Made by a program: the position numbers and the translations under genes. Below, one piece after another: positions 17,118 to 23,714 of a DNA stretch of 43,975 bases; positions within the stretch are counted from its first letter, which is position 1, and each line of letters starts with the position of its first letter. The stretch lies in NCBI GenBank assembly GCA_002353225.1, contig DEJF01000047.1, positions 131,684 through 175,658 on the forward strand. Direction: 5' to 3'. The DNA comes from Prevotella sp. UBA2755. Its GTDB lineage: Bacteria > Bacteroidota > Bacteroidia > Bacteroidales > Bacteroidaceae. Below the pieces are notes generated by a model. The model did no database searches and was not told the DNA's origin. It worked only from the letters and a program-made list of their open reading frames with translations.

Positions 17118-17255
17118 ATGAAGAATATTGAAAAGAAAGAATACGTAAATCCCTCTATGGAGGTTGTCGAGATTAACGCACCACAGATTATGGCTGGTTC
17201 ACCTCCTTCATTGACAGAAGAGGAATGGACTTCTGGTGATGGTGATCCAATCTAA
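17118..17255 (+). CDS. Short AGS-motif peptide, copy 3 (45 aa)
   Basis: MKNIEKKEYVNPSMEVVE, then A-P-Q-I-M-A-G-S (21-28), then an acidic tail with E-E-E-W and D-G-D. It has four extra residues near the start compared with copies 1 and 2, and the same Y-[IV]-N-P-x-M-[EQ]-[IV]-V core. It lies 21 bases after the large gene, with no hairpin between, and is followed by the operon terminator. Function unknown. Confidence 0.78.
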   Translation: MKNIEKKEYVNPSMEVVEINAPQIMAGSPPSLTEEEWTSGDGDPI

Positions 17256-17285
17256 TCCCATTGATTATATCAATCCTATATAATA

Positions 17286-17320
17286 AACTCGCTCAAGGAG
17301 AAATACCTTGGGCGAGTTTT
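17286..17320 (+). terminator. Intrinsic terminator of the GH43/peptide operon
   Basis: AACTCGCTCAAGG (17286-17298) pairs with CCTTGGGCGAGTT (17306-17318) around AGAAATA, followed by TTAT. It marks the end of the transcript starting near 7373. Confidence 0.9.
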
Positions 17321-17370
17321 ATGTTATCGTGAGTCCGATGAAATACTACATGTGATTTTTAAAATCGCGA

Positions 17371-17460
17371 AAAATCTGCAAATCTGCAAATAATCCGTGT
17401 AAGTGACTGACTGCTTGTCGGTTGCGGATTTGCAGATTCTATGGCAGATTTGCAGATTTT
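17371..17460. repeat. 90-bp element with 17-bp perfect inverted ends
   Basis: The 17 bases at 17371-17387 (AAAATCTGCAAATCTGC) are the exact complement of 17444-17460. Another part-copy, GGATTTGCAGATT, lies at 17426-17438. No coding frame is inside. It could be a small non-autonomous element or a large RNA hairpin. The remaining bases between the operon terminator and the GNAT gene hold only this and the tandem repeat at 17536. Confidence 0.75.
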
Positions 17461-17535
17461 GATGGAAAACAACAAAAATACCAGACAAAGTAATATCATT
17501 ACCAGTCTGGTTTTATTCCAATATCTCCTATAAAA

Positions 17536-17601
17536 GTAAATTCAGTGTATTTACTGAGTAAATTCAGTGTGTTTACTGAGTAAATTCAGTGTATTTACTG
17601 A
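17536..17601. repeat. Three 22-bp tandem repeats
   Basis: Units start at 17536, 17558 and 17580; unit 2 has a single change. Each holds the inverted arms TCAGT and ACTGA. The array ends 7 bases before the stop codon of the minus-strand GNAT gene. Another three-unit 22-bp array lies at 43885-43950. Confidence 0.9.
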
Positions 17602-17608
17602 GAAAAGT

Positions 17609-18214
17609 TTATCTGCTATAATTACTTTCATCGTATAGTTCATCTTCCTTTTCGTAGAGAGTTCTATACATACGGAGTGTATCCTTATTGGGGTTCTTCA
17701 CTTCGTTAGCAGTGAAACCGCAACGGGAATAAAAACCTACGGCACTATATTCACTTGTTGCCAATGCCTCTACCGTGAGGAACTGACAGCCTGCAAAGGA
17801 TTGACTTCGAGCCTTTTCAGCAATAGTATCTAACAACAAGTTTCCCACACCTTGTCCTCTCCATTGTTCTTGCACTGCAAGATATGCAATGTCGAGTGCA
17901 GGATAACGTGGTTTAGCATAGAATGTATCCTTATAATTTCTGTCAATGTCTGGACTCCCCGTGGATGCTATCCCAATTTGAAGTTCCTCTTTGTCATCCG
18001 TGTCAAGGTCAAGAGAGTCAAAACTTAAAGCGAAGACTGCGACAATTTCTTCTTGATGTTTAACAATATACGCTGAGCAATAGTGGTTCTCGACGCTGAG
18101 GCGGAAATCATTCCTGATGAAAATATCCATTGACTCAACGCCAGAATGGAACGTACTGAGACAATGAAAATCTTCAAGTGGTTTAACGTGCAACTCATTA
18201 AGAAATGCTGTCAT
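17609..18214 (-). CDS. GNAT family N-acetyltransferase, TacT-like
   Basis: 201 residues from the ATG at 18214. I prefer this start because its ATGA overlaps the stop of the upstream small gene; an in-frame ATG eight codons earlier (18238) is possible. The acetyl-CoA loop reads Q-W-R-G-Q-G-V-G, and the end of the fold is S-A-V-G-F-Y-S-R-C-G-F. The shape (short N-terminal strand, A-Y-L-A-V before the loop, F-Y-x-x-x-G-F) resembles GNAT toxins such as TacT, which acetylate aminoacyl-tRNA. A plain small-molecule acetyltransferase is equally possible. The substrate cannot be read from sequence. Confidence 0.82.
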   Translation of the reverse strand: MTAFLNELHVKPLEDFHCLSTFHSGVESMDIFIRNDFRLSVENHYCSAYIVKHQEEIVAVFALSFDSLDLDTDDKEELQIGIASTGSPDIDRNYKDTFYAKPRYPALDIAYLAVQEQWRGQGVGNLLLDTIAEKARSQSFAGCQFLTVEALATSEYSAVGFYSRCGFTANEVKNPNKDTLRMYRTLYEKEDELYDESNYSR

Positions 18215-18381
18215 TTCGTCTCCCATACAATCTTCCATTTCTTGGCCGCCTCACGACACCTACGGCGAACGGCCTTTTCCTCTGGTGTCAGGTTGCCAGT
18301 CGTAGCACGCCACAACGCTGCCCGGATCTCTCTTGAGAATTCCTGCGTAATCGGCTCTCTGGGTGAATTAACTCCTAACAT
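18211..18381 (-). CDS. Small basic helical protein (56 aa) coupled to GNAT gene
   Basis: ATG at 18381, TGA at 18213-18211, sharing ATGA with the GNAT start. The protein is Arg/Lys/Trp-rich and likely helical (T-Q-E-F-S-R-E-I-R-A-A-L-W-R, then T-P-E-E-K-A-V-R-R-R-C-R-E-A-A-K-K-W-K). A perfect AGGAGG lies 8 bases before the ATG, rare in this phylum and the clearest Shine-Dalgarno in the window. Position and size fit an antitoxin or partner, but it lacks a recognisable ribbon-helix-helix. I do not recognise the family. Confidence 0.72.
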   Translation of the reverse strand: MLGVNSPREPITQEFSREIRAALWRATTGNLTPEEKAVRRRCREAAKKWKIVWETK

Positions 18382-18420
18382 ATCTATGTCCTCCTAAATC
18401 TATAATGTTTATCTTCCGTG

Positions 18421-18451
18421 CAAATTTAGTTCTTTTTTCTTAAACGACAAT
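18421..18451 (-). promoter_or_regulatory. Promoter of the small gene-GNAT operon
   Basis: On the minus strand, ATTG (18451-18448), a 19-base spacer, then TAAATTTG (18428-18421), about 40 bases before the start codon. The rest of 18382-18511 shows no gene. Confidence 0.65.
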
Positions 18452-18511
18452 GAATTTAAACAAAAATAACTCTAAGATTTGTACATTTCGATTATTCTGT
18501 GTACCATCACT

Positions 18512-20887
18512 TTATCGTTCATTACGTACTGTCACTTTCTTGGTAGTGCCGTCACTCATGCGGACGATATTGATGCCACGCTGGGGGTGGCTGAGGCGTT
18601 TGCCGTCAATACTGTAGTATTGCGTCTCTTTGCCATTCTCCCTTTTGACGGCACGGATGGCAGTGGTGCCTGTCACAGCCTTGATGGCGACATTGCCACT
18701 GGTCGGCATGGTGAAAGTATAGGCGGCACCGTCGATATGCTTCTGGGTAACGGTACCATTGGTCGATACGGTAGTGATGTCCCAGCCCGTCACTTGCTTG
18801 TCGTCGCCCGGTGCAGCGTCAAGACGGACACTGCGACCTCCGAAGAACTTACCATCGAAGACACCCTCACTCAGGGGGATGTCATTGATGGTCACCTGAA
18901 TATTCCCCAGATCCGTCATACCTTTATTGACCGTCAGTGGGGTAGGAGTCCCTAACTTATAGTAGTCGGCAAGTTGCTTGTAGAAGATGCTGGTTCGTCT
19001 GCTCAGCCAGTTTCTTGCTTTGTTGAGTTCCTCGCCATAGTTGGGCCACCATTCGTTATAGAGTTTACGATGGTAGGGATACTCGTATTTGATGAGGTCG
19101 TACATCGGGTCCCATACGGCACGGATGCCCTTCTCGTTGAGGAAGTCGCCCATATACACGGCACAGCGGTCGATGAACAGGTTGAAGAAGTCCTGGTCCT
19201 CCATCAGCCGGCGGAACAGACGGGTAGCGTCATAACTGTTGGCACCCCAGTTGTTGTTATAGTCGTAATTGGGATTGTGCAGCCACTCCAAGACCTTGTA
19301 GTTCACATCACGGTCGTAGAGCCCCAGTCCGAAGTCCGTGTCCTTGGCGATCCAGCGCCATTTGCCCCCCTCCGCCTTCGGTCTCCACATCACGATGTTA
19401 TTACCCGGGAAGTCGAGGTTGCAGTGGTAGAGGTTCATAATCATGAGGTTGGCGAACTCGCTGCAGTCCATCCACTGCTCGTATTCCGCGAGGGTATGTC
19501 CATGATTATTATAGAAAGCCTTGAAGGCGAGATAGTTGTCCCAGTCACCTTCCTTCAACTCGTTCCAGTTCTCGAACATATCAAGATCCTCCAGTCCGTC
19601 ATAATACGTGTAGATATTATCCTCGTTGGAGCGGTCGCGGATATTCTCGATACCCTTATACGCACCATTGATAAAGACGATGACGGGTCGCCACGACTGC
19701 CAGTCGAGGTCTACGTGCTGAGCCATGTTACGCTGGATGATAGCGTCACGCATATAGAGGTAGTCGAAGTCATTACCTGCGTTACGCAGACAGATCGACT
19801 TGAAGTCGGTGATGCCGGGACGCTGGTCAGGGAAGAACTCGTATTCCAGTCGTTTCGTTCCGAAACGCTTGTTGGCATAGACGGCGAGTGACTTGAGCGG
19901 ATTAGTGCGTGTGGCACCTCCCATGATACGTGTCTCACAGAGTTGGTTGAGTTTACTTTCCTCATTGCCGTTCTCGAAATACTCGAAGTTGATGGGGCGG
20001 CGCCAGTCGAACTCATAGTTTTTCTTACCGCTTTGGTAAGTGCCGTCCACGTAGATGCCTATCCTGTTATCGTTGATGTACCTGTTGTCTGTCACGATAG
20101 ACACGACGGGGAGTGTCAGGTCCCGTTGCGTGAAGAAGATGTACGAATGAACGGTAGAACGTGGCGACAGGTAGCCGTCGCAGAACACCTTGGCACGGAT
20201 GACACGGTTGCTGCTGAAGGTAATGGGCTTAGTATAGAGCGCACTCGTCTTCACCGGCTCGGCACCATTGGTGGTATAGCGTATCTCAGCCCCTGTGGGA
20301 GCGTCCGCTGGCAATGAGAGCGTCAGGGTGTGGGAACCTGCCGTGGTGAACACACCACCGGGCTCGCTGAACACAGGCTCGCCCAAGAGGTCCTTCACCG
20401 TCTTGCCGCAGTTAGGCTTCCCGGGGGTCGGCTCAGCCTGATAGCCCCATGAGTCGCTGCCGTCCGTCTTACGTCCGTATGCGATGTTCGGGGCAGGCTG
20501 TTTCTTCATCTCCGTCACTTGGTCAACAACCTCGCCGCCTTTGAAGAGGTAGACCTCGCCGCCCTTGCCGGACTCCAGTCGGAAGTCTGTATGATACCCC
20601 GTCTCTTCTTTGTCGCAATAGATGATGACATATTGCTTGGCACCGATCAGGTTGCTGGGCAGCGACCATGCCTTAGCCTCCTTGTTGTTCTTTCCTAACT
20701 TATACTCACCGAGGTTGACGGCAGTATTACCGGCGTTGTAGAGTTCCACCCATGAGTCAGGGAATTCGTTAAGGTCGTCCATGACACAGTCGATGTTTGA
20801 CTGCATCAACTCATTGATAACTAATTGCGCATGCATCGGAGCCGTTGTGGCAAGCAGGCATGCGATAAGTGTTGATTGAAGTTTCAT
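18512..20887 (-). CDS. Secreted CotH-domain protein with lamin-tail domain
   Basis: 791 residues. Signal peptide cut near M-H-A-Q (20). Residues about 20-140 form a lamin-tail domain (V-I-N-E-L-M-Q-S, W-V-E-L-Y-N-A-G). About 170-252 is a chitobiase/hexosaminidase C-terminal-like Ig domain (I-R-Y-T-T-N-G-A-E-P). The CotH domain runs about 260-660, with G-A-Y-K-G-I-E-N-I-R-D (408-418) and the metal-binding D-T-D-F-G (516-520) retained, so it may be an active kinase-like fold. The end (Y-Y-S-I-D-G-K-R-L ... R-G-I-N-I-V) is a diverged form of the C-terminal tag. Bacillus CotH phosphorylates spore-coat proteins; the role of secreted Bacteroidota versions is not known. The DNA is noticeably richer in G+C than the preceding genes. 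Confidence 0.87.
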   Translation of the reverse strand: MKLQSTLIACLLATTAPMHAQLVINELMQSNIDCVMDDLNEFPDSWVELYNAGNTAVNLGEYKLGKNNKEAKAWSLPSNLIGAKQYVIIYCDKEETGYHTDFRLESGKGGEVYLFKGGEVVDQVTEMKKQPAPNIAYGRKTDGSDSWGYQAEPTPGKPNCGKTVKDLLGEPVFSEPGGVFTTAGSHTLTLSLPADAPTGAEIRYTTNGAEPVKTSALYTKPITFSSNRVIRAKVFCDGYLSPRSTVHSYIFFTQRDLTLPVVSIVTDNRYINDNRIGIYVDGTYQSGKKNYEFDWRRPINFEYFENGNEESKLNQLCETRIMGGATRTNPLKSLAVYANKRFGTKRLEYEFFPDQRPGITDFKSICLRNAGNDFDYLYMRDAIIQRNMAQHVDLDWQSWRPVIVFINGAYKGIENIRDRSNEDNIYTYYDGLEDLDMFENWNELKEGDWDNYLAFKAFYNNHGHTLAEYEQWMDCSEFANLMIMNLYHCNLDFPGNNIVMWRPKAEGGKWRWIAKDTDFGLGLYDRDVNYKVLEWLHNPNYDYNNNWGANSYDATRLFRRLMEDQDFFNLFIDRCAVYMGDFLNEKGIRAVWDPMYDLIKYEYPYHRKLYNEWWPNYGEELNKARNWLSRRTSIFYKQLADYYKLGTPTPLTVNKGMTDLGNIQVTINDIPLSEGVFDGKFFGGRSVRLDAAPGDDKQVTGWDITTVSTNGTVTQKHIDGAAYTFTMPTSGNVAIKAVTGTTAIRAVKRENGKETQYYSIDGKRLSHPQRGINIVRMSDGTTKKVTVRNER

Positions 20888-20912
20888 GTCTTTAGTCTTT
20901 AATTATATGGTG

Positions 20913-20970
20913 CAAAGGTACGAAATTATTTAGAAACATTTGGCTTTCTTCTCACTTATTCGTAATTTTG
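20913..20970. promoter_or_regulatory. Divergent promoters: CotH gene (minus) and RluA gene (plus)
   Basis: Plus: TTTG at 20939-20942, a 20-base spacer, TAATTTTG at 20963-20970. Minus: TACCTTTG, complement of 20913-20920, 26 bases before the CotH start; no clear -33 box. Confidence 0.68.
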
Positions 20971-20998
20971 CACCCGAAAATAGGAAAGAAGTGTAATC

Positions 20999-21892
20999 AT
21001 GAGATTCAACCCATATAACCAACAAGGGGAATATGACCATATCGTGGTCGAGAGGGAACAGCCGCTATTGGAGTTCCTGCTGGAGAACGTGAAGCAGAGC
21101 CGTAACAAGATCAAGTTGACGTTGCAGGGCAGGGGCATCCGTGTGAACGGTAAGACGGTGAGTCAGTTTGACTTTCCCTTGAAACCCGGTATGAAGGTCG
21201 CCGTCAGCAAGACGAAGCGTAACCAGACACAGTTCAAGAGCCGTTGGCTGAAGATTGTGTATGAGGACCGCTGGATCATCGTCATCGAGAAACAGAACGG
21301 TATTCTCTCCATGGCGGCAGGTCACTCGTCGCTGAACGTGAAAACGGTGCTGGACGACTATTTCAAGAAGTCGCATCAGAAATGTACGGCACATGTGGTG
21401 CATCGGCTGGACCGTGACACATCGGGACTGATGGTGTATGCGAAGGATATAGACACGGAGCAGACCTTGGAGCACTATTGGCATGAGATCGTATATGACC
21501 GTCGGTACGTCGCCGTGCTGAGTGGGGAGATGGAGCAGAATGAGGGAACGATAGCCAACTGGTTGAAGGACAACAAGGCATATGTGACCTATTCGTCGCC
21601 TGTCGATAACGGGGGAAAATATGCGGTGACCCATTTCCATGTTCTGGACCGTACTACCGACTATTCGCTGGTGGAGTTTAAGTTGGAGACAGGACGTAAG
21701 AACCAGATTCGTGTGCATGCCGCCGATATGGGTCATCCTGTCTGTGGCGACGTGAAATACGGTGATGGTAACGACCCGTTGCACCGTCTCTGCCTGCATG
21801 CTTTCCTGTTGTGTATGGAGCATCCCGTAACCCATGAGCGGATGGAGTTTGAGACACCCATACCCGTGGGGTTCCGACAGTTGTTTAAGTAG
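20999..21892 (+). CDS. RluA family RNA pseudouridine synthase
   Basis: 297 residues. An N-terminal S4-type RNA-binding region (about 18-70, with G-R-G-I-R-V-N-G-K) is followed by the catalytic domain with H-R-L-D-R-D-T-S-G (135-143; catalytic D138) and G-R-K-N-Q-I-R-V-H near residue 235. The family isomerises uridines in 23S rRNA or tRNA; which site is modified here cannot be told. Cytoplasmic. The small membrane-protein gene 16 bases downstream probably shares its transcript. Confidence 0.93.
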   Translation: MRFNPYNQQGEYDHIVVEREQPLLEFLLENVKQSRNKIKLTLQGRGIRVNGKTVSQFDFPLKPGMKVAVSKTKRNQTQFKSRWLKIVYEDRWIIVIEKQNGILSMAAGHSSLNVKTVLDDYFKKSHQKCTAHVVHRLDRDTSGLMVYAKDIDTEQTLEHYWHEIVYDRRYVAVLSGEMEQNEGTIANWLKDNKAYVTYSSPVDNGGKYAVTHFHVLDRTTDYSLVEFKLETGRKNQIRVHAADMGHPVCGDVKYGDGNDPLHRLCLHAFLLCMEHPVTHERMEFETPIPVGFRQLFK

Positions 21893-21908
21893 TTAAGGAG
21901 TTAAGACT

Positions 21909-22085
21909 ATGGAGAATCTGACCTATTATATCGTATTCCTGCTGATGCTGATCATCGGTGTCTTCGTACTGAAGAAAGTAGCAGGGTGCATGATCAAGTT
22001 TGTTGTCACTATCGTACTGATTGTCGTGATGGCGGCATTGTGGTATTTCTTCCTCAGAGAAGGAGCAACCCCACCGACACTGTAA
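21909..22085 (+). CDS. Small two-helix membrane protein (58 aa)
   Basis: ATG at 21909, 16 bases after the RluA gene. Two hydrophobic helices (about 6-20 and 30-48) are joined by a basic turn (L-K-K-V-A-G). The last 32 bases overlap the 3' end of menA on the other strand. The hydrophobic pattern is clean and the start spacing fits an operon, so I think it is real, but I do not recognise the family. Confidence 0.6.
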   Translation: MENLTYYIVFLLMLIIGVFVLKKVAGCMIKFVVTIVLIVVMAALWYFFLREGATPPTL

Positions 22086-22965
22086 GTCCGTAGATGAGGA
22101 TATTACGCGCTGTCTCGCCCAAGCACTCGTTGAGTTGCTTGCCGTAGTGTATACGCTTCATCTTCAACCAGGTGAAGATGTGCAGCAGCAGATAGATAAA
22201 CGGCAGGATGAAGGCAAGGACGTGCTGGTTCATCCAGAAGACGACTCCCAGCAGGGTTGCCGTCACCCCAATTCCTAAATAAAGATATTCCGTTGCTCGT
22301 TCTCCGAGATGGACGACCAGTGTCATCTTACCGTCACGACGGTCGTTGTCACGGTCGCGGTAGTTATTGACGATCAGCAGGGCGTCAATCACCAGACCGC
22401 AGGCAACGGAGGCTGTGAATACCTGAAAGGTGACGGTATGCAGTTGCACATAATAGGTGATACACACAGGAACGATACCGAAGAACAGCAGTACGAGCAC
22501 GTCACCCAAACCGAGGTAGGAGAGGTGAGTGGTGTAGAGGAAACAGAAGACGACACAGAGGATGCCGATGAGTATCATCTCCAAGCCACCGTAGTAAACC
22601 AGCGGCAGTCCGATGACACAGGCGAGACACGTGGTGGCGGCTATCGCACGCTTCATCGCATCGGTACTGACCCAGCCCTGGGTACAGGCACGCAAGGGAC
22701 CCAGACGGGTCTCTGCGTCATCATTCCCTTTGGCATAGTCGAAGAAGTCGTTGATGAAATTAGCGTCTATCTGCATAACCAGTGCGAAGAGCATACAGAG
22801 TAGCGCCGCTGTCCAACTGAACACGTCGTCACCATACGCTGACGCGTCGGTATAGGCAAGTGAGAGCCCGATGAGAACAGGCACTGCCGCACCCGACAAT
22901 GTCTTGGGACGCGCGGCGAGAATCCATGCGTGGAGAGAGTTCTGCTTGATAGTGGTATCGCTCAT
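22054..22965 (-). CDS. menA: 1,4-dihydroxy-2-naphthoate polyprenyltransferase
   Basis: 303 residues from ATG 22965; a longer frame exists but its extra N-terminus is unlike the family and would start upstream of the promoter. It is a UbiA-type prenyltransferase with both Asp-rich motifs, N-D-F-F-D-Y-A-K-G-N-D-D and N-N-Y-R-D-R-D-N-D-R-R-D-G-K, and about eight or nine membrane helices. It attaches the polyprenyl tail to dihydroxynaphthoate in menaquinone synthesis at the inner membrane. No other men genes are adjacent. Its start region faces the HD gene with interlocked promoters. Confidence 0.93.
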   Translation of the reverse strand: MSDTTIKQNSLHAWILAARPKTLSGAAVPVLIGLSLAYTDASAYGDDVFSWTAALLCMLFALVMQIDANFINDFFDYAKGNDDAETRLGPLRACTQGWVSTDAMKRAIAATTCLACVIGLPLVYYGGLEMILIGILCVVFCFLYTTHLSYLGLGDVLVLLFFGIVPVCITYYVQLHTVTFQVFTASVACGLVIDALLIVNNYRDRDNDRRDGKMTLVVHLGERATEYLYLGIGVTATLLGVVFWMNQHVLAFILPFIYLLLHIFTWLKMKRIHYGKQLNECLGETARNILIYGLTVSVGLLLL

Positions 22966-22989
22966 AATGTATATTTTACTTGAAACTTC

Positions 22990-23024
22990 TTGCAAAAGTA
23001 AGGAATATTGCGTATATTTGCAAA
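22990..23024. promoter_or_regulatory. Interlocked face-to-face promoters of menA and the HD gene
   Basis: Plus: TTG at 22990-22992, a 20-base spacer, TATATTTG at 23013-23020. Minus: TTTG (23024-23021), a 20-base spacer, TACTTTTG (23000-22993). The -33 box of each promoter borders the -7 box of the other, so polymerases could not bind both at once. Confidence 0.7.
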
Positions 23025-23042
23025 AATTTTCACTACTTTCTG

Positions 23043-23684
23043 ATGATAAATAATACGGCAAGCCTTGATTTGGTGGAGTTTGTGGAAACACAGATCCTTC
23101 CTCGTTATGCGGAGTTTGACAAAGCGCATAACCTGAGTCATGTCACCCGTGTCATCCGTAATTCCACCGCACTGGCACGCCAGACAGGAGCCGATATGAA
23201 TATGGTGTATGTCATCGCAGCCTATCATGACTTAGGACTGAGCGGTCCGCGTGCCATCCATCACTTGACCAGTGGGAAGATACTGATGCAGGATGCCCGA
23301 CTGAAACGCTGGTTCTCCCCGGAACAGATTAAGGTGATGAAGGAGGCGGTGGAGGACCATCGTGCCTCTGCCTCGCATGCCCCTCGCAGTATCTATGGCA
23401 AGATCGTGGCGGAGGCAGACCGTGACTTGGCGCCAGAGACCGTGATTCGTCGCACCATCCAGTTCGGGCTCGCCAATTATCCGGAGATGGACACGGAAGG
23501 ACATTGGAAGCGTTTCTGTCAGCACATGGCGGAGAAATACTCGGTGAACGGCTATATCCGTTTATGGATTCAGGGCTCAGAAAACGAGCGTAACCTGAAT
23601 GAGTTACGCTCGCTAATCGTTCATCCAGAGAAGATGCGGGCGGTCTTCAATCGCATTTTCCTAGAAGAATCTAGAACGCTCTAG
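23043..23684 (+). CDS. HD domain phosphohydrolase
   Basis: 213 residues from ATG 23043, chosen because it lies about 16 bases after the predicted transcription start; an in-frame ATG at 22980 is upstream of the promoter. The HD metal ligands are H33, H62-D63 and D126 (A-E-A-D-R-D). The family removes phosphates from nucleotides or other small molecules; the substrate is unknown. The C-terminal residues E-E-S-R-T-L are encoded by the CTAGAA repeat array, so the natural end of the protein may have been altered by the repeat. Confidence 0.88.
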   Translation: MINNTASLDLVEFVETQILPRYAEFDKAHNLSHVTRVIRNSTALARQTGADMNMVYVIAAYHDLGLSGPRAIHHLTSGKILMQDARLKRWFSPEQIKVMKEAVEDHRASASHAPRSIYGKIVAEADRDLAPETVIRRTIQFGLANYPEMDTEGHWKRFCQHMAEKYSVNGYIRLWIQGSENERNLNELRSLIVHPEKMRAVFNRIFLEESRTL

Positions 23685-23714
23685 AACACTCTAGAACATT
23701 CTAGAACACTCTAG
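23661..23714. repeat. 10-bp CTAGAA-type tandem repeat spanning two gene ends
   Basis: CTAG occurs at 23661, 23671, 23681, 23691, 23701 and 23711. The array encodes the end and stop codon of the HD gene (TAG at 23682-23684) and supplies the stop codon of the porin gene on the opposite strand (23711-23713). Same unit as at 6333-6376. Confidence 0.88.

Noticed and set aside
7401..17255. Complete polysaccharide-utilisation locus
   Set aside because: No SusC/SusD pair, sensor-regulator or transporter gene lies in the window. It is a secreted-enzyme operon only.
17536..17601. CRISPR array
   Set aside because: The repeats are head to tail with no spacers, and no cas gene is present.
18974..19891. 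Long open frame (305 codons) on the plus strand opposite the CotH gene
   Set aside because: It mirrors a GC-rich real gene, is full of Val, Glu and His from reverse reading, and has no domain or promoter. The CotH frame has clear domains.
21065..21835. Open frame of 256 codons opposite the RluA gene
   Set aside because: It is antisense to a well-supported gene, rich in His, Met and Gln, with no family motif.
22966..23091. Longer MenA N-terminus starting at 23091
   Set aside because: The extra 42 residues are not UbiA-like and would require transcription to begin upstream of the recognised promoter, across the HD gene start.
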